Positions 29,938-41,188 of a DNA stretch of 64,000 nucleotides are shown one piece after another. The notes beneath the pieces are model-generated. The model had not been told where the DNA came from and ran no database searches. It saw only the letters and a list, made by a program, of their open reading frames with translations. Origin of the DNA: Pantoea sp. (GTDB lineage: Bacteria > Pseudomonadota > Gammaproteobacteria > Enterobacterales > Enterobacteriaceae); NCBI RefSeq assembly GCF_028283705.1, contig NZ_JAPWKD010000012.1, positions 62,001 to 126,000 on the forward strand, read 5' to 3'. The position numbers were made by a program, and so were the translations under genes. Each line of letters opens with the position of its first letter. Positions within the stretch are counted from its first letter, which is position 1.

Positions 29938-29963
29938 CGTGAAACTGCCGAATCTTAAAAACT

Positions 29964-29992
29964 AAGGGCGCCTGCTGAGGCGCCCTTTTCGT
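29964..29992. terminator. Terminator between yebQ and htpX
   Basis: A stem AAGGGCGCC / GGCGCCCTT with a 6-nt loop is followed by TTTTCG on the plus strand, and has an A-rich flank so it may also serve htpX on the minus strand. Confidence 0.85.
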
Positions 29993-30000
29993 TGTTGCTA

Positions 30001-30882
30001 TTACTTCATATATGCACCGCTGCGTAACGCTTCGATTCGCTTATCCAGCGGCGGATGTGACATAAACAGCTCGCTGAGCGATTTACCTTTACCATTGATA
30101 CAGAAGGCCATCATGCTACTCGGCTCCTGCGGTTCATAGCTGGTTTTCAAACGCTGCAACGCGGCAATCATCTTCTCACGACCGACCAGCTTCGCTGACC
30201 CCGCATCGGCATGGAACTCACGATGACGCGAGAACCACATAGTGATGATGCTGGCGAGAATGCCGAATACCAGCTCCAGCACGGTAGCTACCGCAAAGTA
30301 GACCAGCGGGTTGCCGTTACTGCTTTCTTCACCATCGCGGTTGCCCGACAGGAAACCGGAAGCCACCTGGGCAATGATACGTGAAATGAAGATCACGAAG
30401 GTGTTCACGATACCCTGAATCAGCGTCATGGTGACCATGTCGCCGTTGGCAATATGGCTGATTTCATGGGCCAGAACCGCTTCTGCTTCATCGCGACTCA
30501 TGTTTTGTAACAGCCCGGTGGATACCGCCACCAGCGATGCATCACGACGTGCACCAGTCGCAAAGGCGTTGATATCGGGCGCGTGATAAATGGCAACCTG
30601 CGGCATAGCAATGCCGGCCTGCTGAGCCTGGCGGCCAACGGTGTTCATCAGCCAGCGTTCCGTTTCGTTACGGGGTTGTTCAATCACTTCACCACCGACT
30701 GAACGTAACGCCATCCATTTGGACATCAGCAGTGAAACAAACGCACCGCCAAAGCCAAACAGACCTGCCATAATCATCAGACCCTGAACACTGCTTGACT
30801 GGATTCCTGTCAGACTGAGAATCAGTCCGAAAACCAACATCACCGCCAGGTTGGTGATCAGGAAAAGAGCAATACGCATCAT
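30001..30882 (-). CDS. htpX: Membrane metalloprotease HtpX
   Basis: HtpX (293 aa) is a zinc M48 protease in inner-membrane protein quality control. Two N-terminal helices (about 4-24 and 33-53) are followed by the active site [14 protein letters not shown] near residue 136-149 and a third zinc ligand in [14 protein letters not shown]. Two more hydrophobic segments lie around 155-175 and 190-215. Length equals E. coli HtpX. It is usually CpxR-induced; I did not find a clear CpxR site. Confidence 0.97.
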   Translation of the reverse strand: MMRIALFLITNLAVMLVFGLILSLTGIQSSSVQGLMIMAGLFGFGGAFVSLLMSKWMALRSVGGEVIEQPRNETERWLMNTVGRQAQQAGIAMPQVAIYHAPDINAFATGARRDASLVAVSTGLLQNMSRDEAEAVLAHEISHIANGDMVTMTLIQGIVNTFVIFISRIIAQVASGFLSGNRDGEESSNGNPLVYFAVATVLELVFGILASIITMWFSRHREFHADAGSAKLVGREKMIAALQRLKTSYEPQEPSSMMAFCINGKGKSLSELFMSHPPLDKRIEALRSGAYMK

Positions 30883-31045
30883 AAACGTTAATCTTCCTCA
30901 GTTGTGCTCGCGCTTATACGCGGATATACATCCTAGGGTCATTACGCAGCATTTCAAGCAACCTTAATCTTTAAGTGTCTAAAAAGACATAACTTTACAT
31001 TCAGTAATGTCTCTGCGCCTGGCAAACATTAAGCGGATTAAGGGA

Positions 31046-31075
31046 TAAAAAAAAGCACCGCATTAAGCGGTGCTT
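31046..31075 (-). terminator. Terminator of prc
   Basis: On the minus strand AAGCACCGC / GCGGTGCTT with a 5-nt loop is followed by eight T residues, 20 bp after the prc stop. Confidence 0.92.
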
Positions 31076-31093
31076 GTGATTTACGCCTAACGA

Positions 31094-33133
31094 TTATTTA
31101 CTGCCCGCTGCCTGCGGCTGGGATTTCTCCAGCTGCGCCAGATCATTGGCAATTTTCACCGTTTCATCCAGATACGGATCCGGCTCTTTGTAATCCTTCG
31201 GCAGATCGTCGAGGCTCTTCAGCTGCGGTTTGCCCTCGGCCTGATAACGCGCGTTGATACGTTCCAGACGTAATGCATCTTCATCATGATTCTCTTTCTC
31301 GCGCTGGACAAGATTGAGAGACACGATATTGCGTTTGTCTTTAGTCGCGTTGAAGCGCGCAATATCTTTCATGATGTACTGGAACTCGCGATCTTTGGCG
31401 ATGCGATCGTTATGCTCTTTGGTCAGTTCCGGCACCAGCGGCGTGATATCACCGGTTTTGGTGTAGGTCGCCGCACTGACGCTATCCCACGGTAAGGCAT
31501 TATCTTCAAACTTCTCACCGGTCTCTGCCGCTTCGACGCCGGTCGGCATCAGCAGATCCGGCGTGACGCCTTTACGCTGGGTGCTGCCGCCATTGATACG
31601 GTAGAACTTCTGAATGGTGTACTGGACAGAACCCAGTGCAGGCCATTCCGGACGCAGCATCTGATCATAGATACGGTTCAGCGAACGATACTGCTGCACG
31701 GTACCTTTACCGAAGGTCGGTTCACCGACAATCAGCGCGCGGCCATAATCCTGCATGGCGGCGGCAAAGATCTCAGACGCGGAAGCACTGAAGCGATCCA
31801 CCAACACCACTAATGGGCCTTTGTAGTACACGATGCCGTCATTATCACTGTCCTGACGCACACGGCCATTGTTGTCACGCACCTGCACAACCGGGCCACT
31901 TGGAATAAACAGGCCTGAAAGCGATACCGCCTCAGTCAGTGCACCACCGCCGTTGGTACGCAGGTCAATCACGATGCTATCGACATTCTGCTTCTGCAGT
32001 TTCTGCAGCTGTACTTTCACGTCATCCGTCAGACCCACATAGAAGCCCGGGATATCCAGCACGCCGACTTTTTCTTTGCCGACGGTCTGCACCGTGCCTT
32101 TTACCGCGCGGTCTTCCAGGCGGATTTTCTCACGCGTCAGGGTCACAATGCGGGTTTTGGTCCCTTTGCCAGCAGGCAGGATTTCCAGCCGCACTTTGCT
32201 GCCTTTCGGCCCTTTGATTTTGGCTACCACATCATCGAGACGCCAGCCGATGACATCTTCCATCGGTTTACCGGGTTGAGCCACGCCGACAATACGATCG
32301 CCTACGCTGATCGATTTGCTCTTCGCCGCCGGACCACCCGCCACCATCGAATTGATTACCGTGTAATCATCATCCATCTGCAACACAGCACCAATGCCTT
32401 CCAGTGACAGACTCATCTCGGTGTTGAATTGCTCAGTGTTACGCGGTGACAGATAGTTGGTATGCGGATCGATTTCGTGTGCAAAGGCGGTCATCGCCAG
32501 CTGGAACACGTCTTCACTGTTGCTCTGCGCCAGACGACGGATAGCAAAGTTATAACGCTTGGTCAGCGTGTCACGAATCTCTTTGTCATCTTTACCGGTC
32601 AGCTTGAGGCTCAGCTCATCAAATTTGACCTTCGCATCCCACAGCGCATTTAGCTCATCGGTGCTTTTCGGCCAGGGTGATTTGCTGCGGTCAATGTCGA
32701 TGGTGTCATTGCCGGTAAAGTTCATCGGGCGATTTAGCACGCTCAGCGCATACTGATAGCGCTCAAAGCGGCGTTTCTGCGCCAGATTGTATAAATCGTA
32801 AAAAACATCCAACTTGCCGCTGCGCAGTTCATCACCCAGCGTGGTCTTCTTATCGGCAAACTGCGCGATATCTGAAGCCAGCAGCACATTGTGGTTGTAA
32901 TCGAGCAGATTCAGGTAGCGATCAAAAATTTTCGCAGAAAAATCCTGATTCAGGTCGAACTGACGATAATGCGAACGGGTAAAGCGCGAGGTGACGCGTT
33001 CACTGACGGTGGGATGCTGTGGTTCTTCGTGTAACTGGGGAATCTGATCTGCGCGGGTAATGTTATCCGCAGCAAAACTGGGGCCTGCCAGCAGCAGGCC
33101 CGCGATCATACCGATCTTAAAAATAGTGTTCAT
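31094..33133 (-). CDS. prc: Tail-specific periplasmic protease Prc
   Basis: Prc (679 aa) is a periplasmic serine protease acting on proteins with nonpolar C termini, including lipoproteins and penicillin-binding protein 3. The signal peptide is MNTIFKIGMIAGLLLAGPSFA. The PDZ domain (about 230-320) includes LEGIGAVLQMDDDYTVINSM. The catalytic Ser/Lys dyad is in RFSASASEIFAAAMQDYG and EPTFGKGTVQQY. I chose the ATG at 33133; an in-frame start at 33181 would add 16 residues before the signal peptide. It follows proQ by 19 bp. Confidence 0.96.
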   Translation of the reverse strand: MNTIFKIGMIAGLLLAGPSFAADNITRADQIPQLHEEPQHPTVSERVTSRFTRSHYRQFDLNQDFSAKIFDRYLNLLDYNHNVLLASDIAQFADKKTTLGDELRSGKLDVFYDLYNLAQKRRFERYQYALSVLNRPMNFTGNDTIDIDRSKSPWPKSTDELNALWDAKVKFDELSLKLTGKDDKEIRDTLTKRYNFAIRRLAQSNSEDVFQLAMTAFAHEIDPHTNYLSPRNTEQFNTEMSLSLEGIGAVLQMDDDYTVINSMVAGGPAAKSKSISVGDRIVGVAQPGKPMEDVIGWRLDDVVAKIKGPKGSKVRLEILPAGKGTKTRIVTLTREKIRLEDRAVKGTVQTVGKEKVGVLDIPGFYVGLTDDVKVQLQKLQKQNVDSIVIDLRTNGGGALTEAVSLSGLFIPSGPVVQVRDNNGRVRQDSDNDGIVYYKGPLVVLVDRFSASASEIFAAAMQDYGRALIVGEPTFGKGTVQQYRSLNRIYDQMLRPEWPALGSVQYTIQKFYRINGGSTQRKGVTPDLLMPTGVEAAETGEKFEDNALPWDSVSAATYTKTGDITPLVPELTKEHNDRIAKDREFQYIMKDIARFNATKDKRNIVSLNLVQREKENHDEDALRLERINARYQAEGKPQLKSLDDLPKDYKEPDPYLDETVKIANDLAQLEKSQPQAAGSK

Positions 33134-33152
33134 GCCAGGGTCAGCCTCCGTT

Positions 33153-33833
33153 TCAGAACTGCAAATGTTCTGCGCGCACAATCATTGCCATGCCGGAAGC
33201 GAGCTGTACCCGAACGCCATCTTTAGTAATTTCAAGAATGGTTGCGTCCATCGCACTTTTGCCTGCTTTAACTTTAATATTCTGGCCGGGTTGCAAAGTT
33301 GAGGTATCAGTGATGGGTTTAGCTCGCGGTGGGCGTGGCGCAGCGTTACGTTCAGCAGAGGCGGCACGCGGTGCCTGCGGACGCGGTTTACGCGGCGCAT
33401 CACCTTCAGCGGTTTTACGCGGAGCCGGTTTGCGCGGACGACGTTCGCCCGTCTCTTCACCTGCTTCACGTTTCTTCGCTTTTTGCTGCTCGCGCTGTAC
33501 CTGAACACGCGCTTTCGCTTCTTCCAGCTGTTTGCGCGCATGTTCAACATGTTGCTCATCCAGCACGCCACAGGCGTTGCCGTCGAGGTCAACACGGATG
33601 GCACCCGCTTTAATGCCGTAAAGGTAACGCCAGCTTGAGGTATAAAGACGTAAGGCCGAACGCAGTTGCGTCTTGCTCAGGCCCATATCGCCCTGAACAC
33701 GCTCGACCAGATCCTGAAAGATACCGATTTTGAGCGGACGCGCTTCACCTTCGGCGCTAAAGCAGTGCGGAAAACGCTCCGCCAGAAAGGCGATCACTTC
33801 TTTACTGCTATTCAACTTAGGTTGATTTTCCAT
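33153..33833 (-). CDS. proQ: RNA chaperone ProQ
   Basis: ProQ (226 aa) is a global sRNA- and mRNA-binding chaperone. The N-terminal FinO-like RNA-binding domain (about 1-120) includes [19 protein letters not shown] and [16 protein letters not shown] Lys/Arg/Pro-rich linker spans about 120-175, and the C-terminal Tudor-like domain (about 180-226) ends [19 protein letters not shown]. It forms an operon with prc. Confidence 0.96.
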   Translation of the reverse strand: MENQPKLNSSKEVIAFLAERFPHCFSAEGEARPLKIGIFQDLVERVQGDMGLSKTQLRSALRLYTSSWRYLYGIKAGAIRVDLDGNACGVLDEQHVEHARKQLEEAKARVQVQREQQKAKKREAGEETGERRPRKPAPRKTAEGDAPRKPRPQAPRAASAERNAAPRPPRAKPITDTSTLQPGQNIKVKAGKSAMDATILEITKDGVRVQLASGMAMIVRAEHLQF

Positions 33834-33929
33834 GAAATTTCCTGATTACAACGGGTTTGCCGACCAGAGCAGGCATGAACAGGCGACATTATAATGACAA
33901 CATCGCCAAATGCTATGTGATCCAGTCGA

Positions 33930-34430
33930 TTAGCTGCGCGTCAGTTGAAGAAATTTTTCAATGTCGCTGCCCGCCAGTACTTCACAAAGCCCGTCAGTAA
34001 GGGCCACCAGCCCCGCTTCATCCTCACTATCGAAGCGAGAATAAACCGTACTGTCGATGTCCAGCACACCGACTAACGTGCCATTCACTTTCAGAGGAAT
34101 CACGATTTCCGCATTACTGGCGGCGTCACAGGCGATATGACCGGGGAAAGCGTGCACATCTTCCACGCGCTGCACTTTCTCTTCTGCAATCGCCGTGCCA
34201 CAAACACCCTTGCCTACAGCAATACGCACACAGGCAATTTTGCCCTGGAAGGGACCCAGTACCAGCGTATTCGCTTCAGTCAGCAAATAAAAACCTGCCC
34301 AGTTGACGCCTTCCAGGCGTTCAAACAGTAACGCGCTGCAATTACCCAGCGCAGCGAGGAAAGAGGTTTCCCCCGCCAGCAGCGCACGCGCATCGCGATT
34401 TAAATCCTCGTAAAAGGCTTTTTTGTTCAT
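33930..34430 (-). CDS. msrC: Free methionine-(R)-sulfoxide reductase MsrC
   Basis: MsrC (166 aa) is a GAF-fold enzyme reducing free methionine-R-sulfoxide with thioredoxin. Redox cysteines are in GKGVCGTAIAEEK (about 94) and FPGHIACDAASNAEIVIPL (about 118), plus QGKIACVRI near 84. All conserved cysteines are present. Divergent from letA and upstream of proQ, as in E. coli yebR. Confidence 0.93.
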   Translation of the reverse strand: MNKKAFYEDLNRDARALLAGETSFLAALGNCSALLFERLEGVNWAGFYLLTEANTLVLGPFQGKIACVRIAVGKGVCGTAIAEEKVQRVEDVHAFPGHIACDAASNAEIVIPLKVNGTLVGVLDIDSTVYSRFDSEDEAGLVALTDGLCEVLAGSDIEKFLQLTRS

Positions 34431-34626
34431 TGTTTAACCATAATTCGACGCAGCGAAGCCGCGTGTGTCACTCAGTTGTTAAAATAAGCACTAATTATCC
34501 AGCGTCACAAGGTGAATCATTGTGTTAGTTACTATACCCTTAGCTTTCTGTGGATCGAACTTCATGCCACCACAGATGTCTCAGCCAGCAACCTGCTGCC
34601 TGACATGCCGGTAACTGTAACGAACG

Positions 34627-35892
34627 ATGGGCCACTTGCGTCACCCTATGAAAATTCACGCTATCAGCCAGACGTTGCCCCACGCACGTTATCAGCGTTG
34701 TCCGCAATGCGATACCCTTTTTTCCTTACCGGATGTTAAATCGCATCAGGCGGCCTACTGCCCGCGTTGTCACGCTCGTATTCAGAGTGGTTTTGACTGG
34801 TCAATGACGCGTCTGACCGCGATGGCGGTCACCATGCTGATGCTGATGCCGTTCGCTTTTACCCTGCCGCTGGTGGATATCCGGCTGCTGGGTATGCGCA
34901 TTAATGCCAGCCTGCTGGAAGGGGTGGTACAGATGACGCAGCAAGGCGATGTCATCACCGCATCCATCGTGGCGTTTTGCACCATTGGTGCCCCCATGAC
35001 GCTGGTGGCGGGCATTAGCTATTTGGGCATCGGTCACGCGCTGGGGATGAATCTGCGTCCGGTATTGCTGATGCTGGAGAAGCTGAAAGAATGGGTGATG
35101 CTGGATATCTACCTGGTCGGCGTCGCGGTGGCGTCCATCAAAGTACAGGACTACGCCACGCTGGAAGTGGGTTATGGCATGGTGGCTTATATTGCACTGA
35201 CGGTACTTAGCGTGCTGACGCTGATTCATCTTAATGTCGAGCAACTGTGGGAGCATTATTATCCGCAGGCAGTCCCCACCTCACCGCCTGAGCAATGGCA
35301 GGTTTGCCTGAACTGCCATCACACCGGTATGGCAGATGATCGCGGGCGCTGTACCCGCTGCCATACGCCGCTGGATTATCGCCGCCGCCACAGCCTGCAA
35401 AAATCCTGGGCATCATTAATTGCTTCCATCGTGCTGCTCATTCCTGCCAATCTGCTGCCGATTTCTGTGGTGTATGTTAACGGGGCGCGGCGCGAGGACA
35501 CCATTTTTTCCGGTATTCTCGGCCTGGCTTCCGGCAATATTCCGGTGGCAGCGGTGGTGTTTATCGCCAGTATTCTGGTGCCCTTTACCAAAGTGCTGGT
35601 GATGTTAACGCTGCTGCTCAGTATTCATTTCAAATGTGAACAGGGGCTGAAAACCCGCATCCGCTTGCTGCGCGCCGTGACCTGGGTTGGTCGCTGGTCG
35701 ATGCTGGATCTGTTCGTCATTTCATTAACCATGTCGCTGGTCAATCGTGACCAGCTGCTGGCATTTACCATGGGACCTGCCGCGCTCTATTTTGGCTCGG
35801 CAGTCATCCTGACCATTATGGCTGTAGAGTGGCTTGACAGCCGCCTGATCTGGGATGCACATGCAACAGGAAACGCCGACTACACCGACTAG
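34627..35892 (+). CDS. letA: LetA (YebS), inner-membrane partner of lipid-transport protein LetB
   Basis: A 421-aa PqiA-family inner-membrane protein thought to feed lipids into the LetB tube. Two zinc-ribbon-like pairs are visible: CPQCDTLF ... CPRCHARI near 25-50 and CLNCHHTG ... CTRCHTPL near 225-248. Each precedes a set of membrane helices. [20 protein letters not shown] begins the second. The start could be the ATG at 34627 or the ATG at 34648; neither has a strong ribosome site. It overlaps letB by 32 bp. Confidence 0.93.
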   Translation: MGHLRHPMKIHAISQTLPHARYQRCPQCDTLFSLPDVKSHQAAYCPRCHARIQSGFDWSMTRLTAMAVTMLMLMPFAFTLPLVDIRLLGMRINASLLEGVVQMTQQGDVITASIVAFCTIGAPMTLVAGISYLGIGHALGMNLRPVLLMLEKLKEWVMLDIYLVGVAVASIKVQDYATLEVGYGMVAYIALTVLSVLTLIHLNVEQLWEHYYPQAVPTSPPEQWQVCLNCHHTGMADDRGRCTRCHTPLDYRRRHSLQKSWASLIASIVLLIPANLLPISVVYVNGARREDTIFSGILGLASGNIPVAAVVFIASILVPFTKVLVMLTLLLSIHFKCEQGLKTRIRLLRAVTWVGRWSMLDLFVISLTMSLVNRDQLLAFTMGPAALYFGSAVILTIMAVEWLDSRLIWDAHATGNADYTD

Positions 35893-38500
35893 CGCAAATC
35901 TGCGAAACAAACGCAAGATTTCGCCGTTCTGGTTACTGCCCATTATCGCCTTGCTGATTGCCGCATGGCTGTTATGGACCAATTATCAGGAACGCGGGAC
36001 CATCATCACCATCAACTTCCAGACTGCGGACGGTATCGTGCCGGGGCGCACGCCTATTCGCTATCAGGGTGTGGAAGTGGGTACGGTGCAGGGTATCGTG
36101 CTGAGCAATGACTATCGTAGCATCCAGATTAAAGCCAGCATTAAAAGCGACATGCGTGATGCACTCCGCGACAACACCCAGTTCTGGCTGGTGACACCAA
36201 AAGCCTCTCTGGCCGGGGTCTCCGGGTTAGATGCTCTGGTAGGTGGCAACTACATCAGTATGATGCCGGGCAGCGGTAACCCACAGGAACACTTCACAGC
36301 GCTGGATACGCAACCGAAATACCGTGTGAATACCGGTGAGTTATTGATCCACCTGCGTGCACCCGATCTCGGTTCGCTGAATACCGGTTCGCTGGTGTAT
36401 TACCGCAAAATTCCGGTTGGCCGGGTCTATGACTACAGCATCAACAGTAATACTGATGGCGTGACCATTGATGTGCTGATTGAACGCCGCTTCATTAACC
36501 TGGTGAAAAAACAGAGCCGGTTCTGGAATGTTTCTGGCGTGGACGCAGATATCAGTCTGAGTGGTGCCAAAGTCAAACTGGAGAGTCTGGCGGCACTGGT
36601 TAATGGTGCCATTGCCTTCGATTCTCCCGACGAAGGCCAGCAGGCTGACACCGATGAAAACTACCAGCTCTATCCCGACCTCGCACAAAGCCAGCGCGGG
36701 GTGCAGGTCAGCCTCGACCTGCCGAGCGGTGATAACCTGAAAGCAGACAGCACGCCGCTGATGTATCAGGGGCTGGAAGTGGGCACCTTAACCAAGCTGA
36801 ATTTGCTGCCTGGCGGTAAAGTGACCGGGGAATTGACCGTTGATCCCTCCGTCGCCGGATTGATGCGCACGGGCACCCGCATTGAAATGCGCTCACCAAA
36901 AATCAGCCTGACAGATACCAATCTCAGCAGCCTGTTAACCGGCAATACCTTTGAACTGGTGCCCGGAGAAGGTCAGCCGCAGGATCACTTTAGCGTATTA
37001 CCGGCCAGTGAATCTTTGCTGCAAAAACCGGATGTCCTGACGCTGCAACTTAATGCGCCAGAAACCTACGGTATCGACGCCGGACAACCGGTGATGCTCT
37101 ACGGCATGAAGATAGGCCAGGTCATCTCACGGGAACTGGACGAAAAAGGCATCAGTTTTGTGGTGGCCATCAATCCGGAATATCGCCATCTGGTACACGG
37201 TGACAGCAAATTTATCGTTAACAGCCGCATTGACGTGAAATTCGGCCTTGATGGCATGCAGGTACTGGGTGCCAGTGCACGTGAATGGGTGGATGGCGGT
37301 ATCCGTCTGGTTCCGGGGGCAAAAGGCAACCCGCAGATGCGTTACCCATTGTATGGCGATGCTGAGCGTGCAGAGGAAGGGATTACTGGCGATCAGCCCC
37401 CTGCCACGCTGAAACTGACAGCCAGCAGCCTGCCTGATGTTCAGACCGGTTCTGTGGTGCTGTATCGTAAATTCCAGGTGGGTGAAGTGGTCAATGTTGT
37501 GCCGCGCGCCGATGCCTTTGAAATCTCGATTCATATCGAACCGCAGTATCGCAAACTGCTCACCAGCGAAAGCGTGTTCTGGGCCGAGGGGGGTGCCAAG
37601 GTGCAGTTGAATGGTAGCGGTCTGACCGTGCAGGCATCACCGCTGAATCGCGCGCTGAAAGGTGCCATCAGTTTCGATAACCTGAGCGGTGCGCAAGCGG
37701 CAAAAGGGGTGAAACGGGTACTTTATGCTTCGGAAACCGCCGCACGCGCCGTAGGCAGCCAGATTGCACTGCACACCTATGATGCCAGCAAACTGTCAGC
37801 CGGCATGCCGATTCGTTATCTTGGCATTAACGTCGGCCAGGTCGAGTCGCTCTCACTGAGTGCCGACAACAACCAGGTGGTGGCAAAAGCCGTACTGTAT
37901 CCGGAATACGTACAGGACTTTGCCCGTATCGGCAGCCGTTTCTCGGTGGTCTCTCCGCAGATTTCTGCCGCTGGCGTAAACCATCTTGAGACCCTACTGC
38001 AACCTTATGTCAACGTCGATCCGGGCAAAGGTGCCCAGGCGCGCACTTTTGAGCTTCAGGACAGCACCATTACCGATTCACGTTATCTCAATGGTCTGAC
38101 AATCTTTGTTGACGCAACAGAAGCCGGTTCACTCTCGGTGGGTACACCGGTGCTGTTCCGTGGGGTGGAAGTCGGTACCGTTACCGGCACCTCGCTGGGC
38201 AATATGGCGGACCGCGTTCAGGTGGCGTTGCGCATCAGTAAGAAATATCAGCATCTGGTGCGCAACAATTCGGTGTTCTGGCTGGCATCCGGCTATAACC
38301 TGAATTTCGGCCTGATTGGCGGCGTGGTCAAAACCGGCACCTTCCAGCAATTTATTCAGGGCGGGATTCAGTTTGCCACCCCGCCAACCGTGCCACTGGC
38401 ACCGCAGGCGGGTGCGAACAAACACTTCCTGTTGCAGGATGAAGCGCCGAAAGACTGGCGCAACTGGGGAACCGCGATTCCCGACCCCGCACAACCCTAA
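35861..38500 (+). CDS. letB: LetB (YebT), seven-MCE-domain lipid transport tube
   Basis: An 879-aa periplasm-spanning protein with one N-terminal TM helix (about 23-40) and seven repeated MCE domains, each with a pattern like G-x-P-(I/V)-x-Y-x-G-x-x-V-G-x-V. Instances include [45 protein letters not shown] and [16 protein letters not shown]. LetB forms a channel between the membranes with LetA. I use the ATG at 35861 because the product then begins [10 protein letters not shown] like E. coli; the frame is open to 35855. Confidence 0.93.
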   Translation: MQQETPTTPTSANLRNKRKISPFWLLPIIALLIAAWLLWTNYQERGTIITINFQTADGIVPGRTPIRYQGVEVGTVQGIVLSNDYRSIQIKASIKSDMRDALRDNTQFWLVTPKASLAGVSGLDALVGGNYISMMPGSGNPQEHFTALDTQPKYRVNTGELLIHLRAPDLGSLNTGSLVYYRKIPVGRVYDYSINSNTDGVTIDVLIERRFINLVKKQSRFWNVSGVDADISLSGAKVKLESLAALVNGAIAFDSPDEGQQADTDENYQLYPDLAQSQRGVQVSLDLPSGDNLKADSTPLMYQGLEVGTLTKLNLLPGGKVTGELTVDPSVAGLMRTGTRIEMRSPKISLTDTNLSSLLTGNTFELVPGEGQPQDHFSVLPASESLLQKPDVLTLQLNAPETYGIDAGQPVMLYGMKIGQVISRELDEKGISFVVAINPEYRHLVHGDSKFIVNSRIDVKFGLDGMQVLGASAREWVDGGIRLVPGAKGNPQMRYPLYGDAERAEEGITGDQPPATLKLTASSLPDVQTGSVVLYRKFQVGEVVNVVPRADAFEISIHIEPQYRKLLTSESVFWAEGGAKVQLNGSGLTVQASPLNRALKGAISFDNLSGAQAAKGVKRVLYASETAARAVGSQIALHTYDASKLSAGMPIRYLGINVGQVESLSLSADNNQVVAKAVLYPEYVQDFARIGSRFSVVSPQISAAGVNHLETLLQPYVNVDPGKGAQARTFELQDSTITDSRYLNGLTIFVDATEAGSLSVGTPVLFRGVEVGTVTGTSLGNMADRVQVALRISKKYQHLVRNNSVFWLASGYNLNFGLIGGVVKTGTFQQFIQGGIQFATPPTVPLAPQAGANKHFLLQDEAPKDWRNWGTAIPDPAQP

Positions 38501-38502
38501 GC

Positions 38503-38533
38503 AAATCGGGCAGCCTGGCTGCCCGATTCTCTT
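38503..38533 (+). terminator. Possible terminator after letB
   Basis: A stem ATCGGGCAG / CTGCCCGAT with a 5-nt loop is followed by TCTCTTT. The U run is interrupted, so it may be weak and allow read-through into rsmF. Confidence 0.55.
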
Positions 38534-38580
38534 TCGCGTGTTACACTTCGCGCTCTGTTTGCTATCCCCGGAAGAAACCC

Positions 38581-39999
38581 GTGTCCGAACGTTTTCCTGA
38601 AGATTTCCTCACGCTGATGCGTGCCAGCCTGCCCAACGATGAAGAACTGCAAGGTTTTCTCGCCATCAGTCAGCAACCGTTACGCCGCAGCTTGCGTGTG
38701 AATACCTTAAAAATCAGCGTGTCTGATTTTCTGGCGTGTACCGCACATTACGGCTGGCGACTGACGCCCATTCCGTGGTGCGCTGAAGGATTCTGGATTG
38801 ATCGCGACGACGAATCGCTGCCGCTGGGCAGCGTGGCGGAACATCTTAGCGGGTTGTTTTATATTCAGGAAGCCAGCTCGATGCTGCCGGTCACGGCATT
38901 GTTTGATGCCGCGCCCGATGCGCGTCAGGTGATGGATGTTGCCGCAGCACCTGGCTCTAAAACCACGCAAATGGCGGCGTTGATGCACAATAATGGCGCG
39001 ATTCTGGCTAATGAATACTCCGCCAGCCGGGTAAAGGTGTTACATGCCAATATCAGCCGCTGTGGGGTCAGCAATGTCGCCCTGACCCATTTCGATGGTC
39101 GTGTGTTTGGTGCGGCATTGCCCGAGCAGTTTGATGCCATCCTGCTGGATGCCCCCTGCTCCGGAGAAGGCGTAGTGCGTAAAGATGCCGATGCGCTGCG
39201 TAACTGGACCCTGGCCAGCACTGAGGACATCGCCGCCACCCAGCGCGACCTGATTGACAGCGCTTTTCACGCCCTGCAACCTGGCGGCACGCTGATTTAT
39301 TCCACCTGTACGCTCAACCAGATCGAGAATCAGCAGGTCATCAGCTGGCTGCAGCAACGTTATCCTGATGCTGTCGAAATTATACCGCTGGATGGCCTGT
39401 TCGCGGGTGCCGAAAAGGCGCTGACGCCAGAAGGCTTCCTGCATGTGTTCCCGCAAATCTTCGACAGCGAAGGCTTCTTTGTCGCACGTCTGCGTAAAAC
39501 CGCCAGCGTACCGACATTACCCGCTCCAACTTATAAAGTCGGCAAACTCCCCTTTTCACCTGCCAGCCGGAAATTGACGGCTGAAGTGATGCAGGCAGCA
39601 GCAAAAGTTGGTCTGCACTGGGACGATAATTTGCTGTTATGGCAGCGTGATAAAGAATTGTGGCTGTTCCCCGCCGCGCTGGAAAGCTGGCTGGGTAAAG
39701 TGCGCTTCTCGCGCATCGGTATAAAACTCGCGGAAACCTTCCCGAAAGGGTATCGCTGGCAACACGAAGCCGTGGTCGCTCTGGCACAGCCAGATAGTTC
39801 GCTGGCCTTTGCGCTGACGGAGGCCGAAGCGGAAAGCTGGTATCGCGGTCAGGATATCCATCCGGAGCATCTGCCCGAACGGGATGAGGTGATTGTGACC
39901 TGGCAGCAGCAAACACTCGGTCTGGCAAAAAAGGTCGGCAATCGTATCAAGAATAGCTACCCGCGCGAGCTGGTGCGCGATGGTCGTTTGTTTCGGTAA
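38581..39999 (+). CDS. rsmF: 16S rRNA (cytosine-1407-C5)-methyltransferase RsmF
   Basis: RsmF (472 aa) methylates C1407 of 16S rRNA. The S-adenosylmethionine site is [18 protein letters not shown] near 118-135. The two conserved cysteines are in [14 protein letters not shown] near 188 and [11 protein letters not shown] near 240. A C-terminal RNA-binding region follows. It starts with GTG at 38581 behind GGAAGA. Its stop is 3 bp from that of convergent pphA; E. coli yebV/yebW are not between them. Confidence 0.95.
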   Translation: MSERFPEDFLTLMRASLPNDEELQGFLAISQQPLRRSLRVNTLKISVSDFLACTAHYGWRLTPIPWCAEGFWIDRDDESLPLGSVAEHLSGLFYIQEASSMLPVTALFDAAPDARQVMDVAAAPGSKTTQMAALMHNNGAILANEYSASRVKVLHANISRCGVSNVALTHFDGRVFGAALPEQFDAILLDAPCSGEGVVRKDADALRNWTLASTEDIAATQRDLIDSAFHALQPGGTLIYSTCTLNQIENQQVISWLQQRYPDAVEIIPLDGLFAGAEKALTPEGFLHVFPQIFDSEGFFVARLRKTASVPTLPAPTYKVGKLPFSPASRKLTAEVMQAAAKVGLHWDDNLLLWQRDKELWLFPAALESWLGKVRFSRIGIKLAETFPKGYRWQHEAVVALAQPDSSLAFALTEAEAESWYRGQDIHPEHLPERDEVIVTWQQQTLGLAKKVGNRIKNSYPRELVRDGRLFR

Positions 40000-40002
40000 A
40001 GG

Positions 40003-40650
40003 TTACTGCAGCTGCACCAACGTGAGCCGGTTGCCGAATACGGCACCGGTATCGATATAATGTTGATTGGCAGCGTTGAGCGGTTGCTCCAGCGGGGTAT
40101 GGCCAAAATAAAAATCGCTGGCCCCCTCAATTGCTGCCGAGTTACCGCGCTGATGTCGCCCCAGCCGGTCGCGGCTCCACACCACCTGATGCCAGTCAAC
40201 CTCTTGCCCCAGTGAGTAGTGACTGGCCGGATAATCCGCATGGGCGATCACCACCACGCGGTCGGCGAGTTGCAGATGCAAAATCAGCGGCAATGCAGCA
40301 CAACGCTTTAGCGCATGACGCGCTGCAATCACCTCACTGCCGCGCAATTGCCAGAACCATTCACCCCCATTCATCAGCCATAGCATCGGGTCCTCGCCCT
40401 GCAACGCCGCGATAGCCATCTGTTCATGATTGCCACGTACACATCGAAACCAGGGTTCATCCAGCAATGCCAGACAACCGGGACTGTCGGGTCCCCGATC
40501 GATCAAATCACCGACGGATATTAATAAATCCTGCTGCGTATCAAACTGATGCAGAATCAATTGTGAATCAAGCTGAGTGCGACAACCGTGTAAATCGCCA
40601 ACTACCCAGATGTGGCGCCATGCTTCCGCATTGACCGTTTGATAAAACAT
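40003..40650 (-). CDS. pphA: Metallophosphoesterase Ser/Thr protein phosphatase PphA
   Basis: PphA/PrpA (215 aa) is a PPP-family protein phosphatase. The three signatures are VVGDLHGCRTQL near 17-28, ISVGDLIDRGPDSPG near 44-58 and VRGNHEQMAIAAL near 73-85. Further metal-ligand histidines are in VIAHADYP and FGHTP. It lies beside rsmF, as in E. coli, and is the last conserved gene before the accessory region. Confidence 0.93.
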   Translation of the reverse strand: MFYQTVNAEAWRHIWVVGDLHGCRTQLDSQLILHQFDTQQDLLISVGDLIDRGPDSPGCLALLDEPWFRCVRGNHEQMAIAALQGEDPMLWLMNGGEWFWQLRGSEVIAARHALKRCAALPLILHLQLADRVVVIAHADYPASHYSLGQEVDWHQVVWSRDRLGRHQRGNSAAIEGASDFYFGHTPLEQPLNAANQHYIDTGAVFGNRLTLVQLQ

Positions 40651-40737
40651 ATTGGTCTCCTGAAAGCTGGTTTACTGGAAGTTTAGTGAATCCGGCTTAA
40701 AGTATAGCCTGGCGACCTGCAGGCATCGGAGGGAAGC

Positions 40738-40845
40738 GTGAACAGCCGTAAACAATTTATTGGCGTATTGGTAGTCATTTTTGTCGGCAGCGTATTGCTG
40801 CTGGAAACGCTTGCGCGGCTGGTACATTTGCTGGTGGTGGGATAA
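40738..40845 (+). CDS. Candidate 35-aa single-pass small membrane protein
   Basis: A GTG-initiated frame of 35 codons, too short for most gene finders, directly follows a strong GGAGG ribosome site (40728-40732). The product M-N-S-R-K-Q-F then a hydrophobic run (about residues 8-22) and ETLARLVHLLVVG looks like a one-helix membrane peptide with a positive N terminus. I do not recognise it. Good ribosome spacing and clear hydrophobicity support translation, but conservation is unknown. Confidence 0.5.
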   Translation: MNSRKQFIGVLVVIFVGSVLLLETLARLVHLLVVG

Positions 40846-40898
40846 GGGTGATGTCGCTGCCAGATTCAGCAGCGGCCGCATCCTGCAGCCCTGATGAA

Positions 40899-40956
40899 CG
40901 TCCCTTCCGGCGCTTATCTCCGGCACTCATTAAAGGTGTTAGCTCTGCGAGGGACG
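40899..40956. repeat. Copy A of an about 55-nt repeat with complementary ends
   Basis: This copy begins CGTCCCT and ends AGGGACG, a perfect 7-bp inverted end pair. It contains a 22-bp core (40907-40928, beginning CCGGCGCTTATC) found identically at 42330-42351, then TTAGCTCT (40939-40946), also shared. See the matching copy B. Confidence 0.6.
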
Positions 40957-40998
40957 GCAGCTACTGTAATTCTTCGGAGTATTCCGATCAAGTTAAAT

Positions 40999-41017
40999 GA
41001 TATTAACTATCATTCTC
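40999..41017. promoter_or_regulatory. Possible Fur box upstream of the 92-aa gene
   Basis: GATATTAACTATCATTCTC matches the 19-bp Fur consensus GATAATGATAATCATTATC at 14 of 19 positions by eye. It lies about 170 bp upstream of the ATG at 41189 and about 34 bp upstream of a TATAAA (41051-41056). Iron control is inference. Confidence 0.4.
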
Positions 41018-41188
41018 ACTAAAAAATTTAAACCCGACAACTAATCTCTCTATAAATCAAATTGTTAGAATTTGACGATGGACATTGCCAATTGGCAACG
41101 GTGAGATGAAATGGTAAGCATCCACAGCCACATCGCCTCCCCGTTTTTTGCCAGGCTTATACAAACGCAGTTTGAGAGGGAGCCGTTT

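Noticed and set aside
40851..41000. A 49-codon plus-strand frame from an ATG at 40851
   Set aside because: It runs through repeat copy A and lacks a convincing ribosome site. The repeat explains the sequence better.
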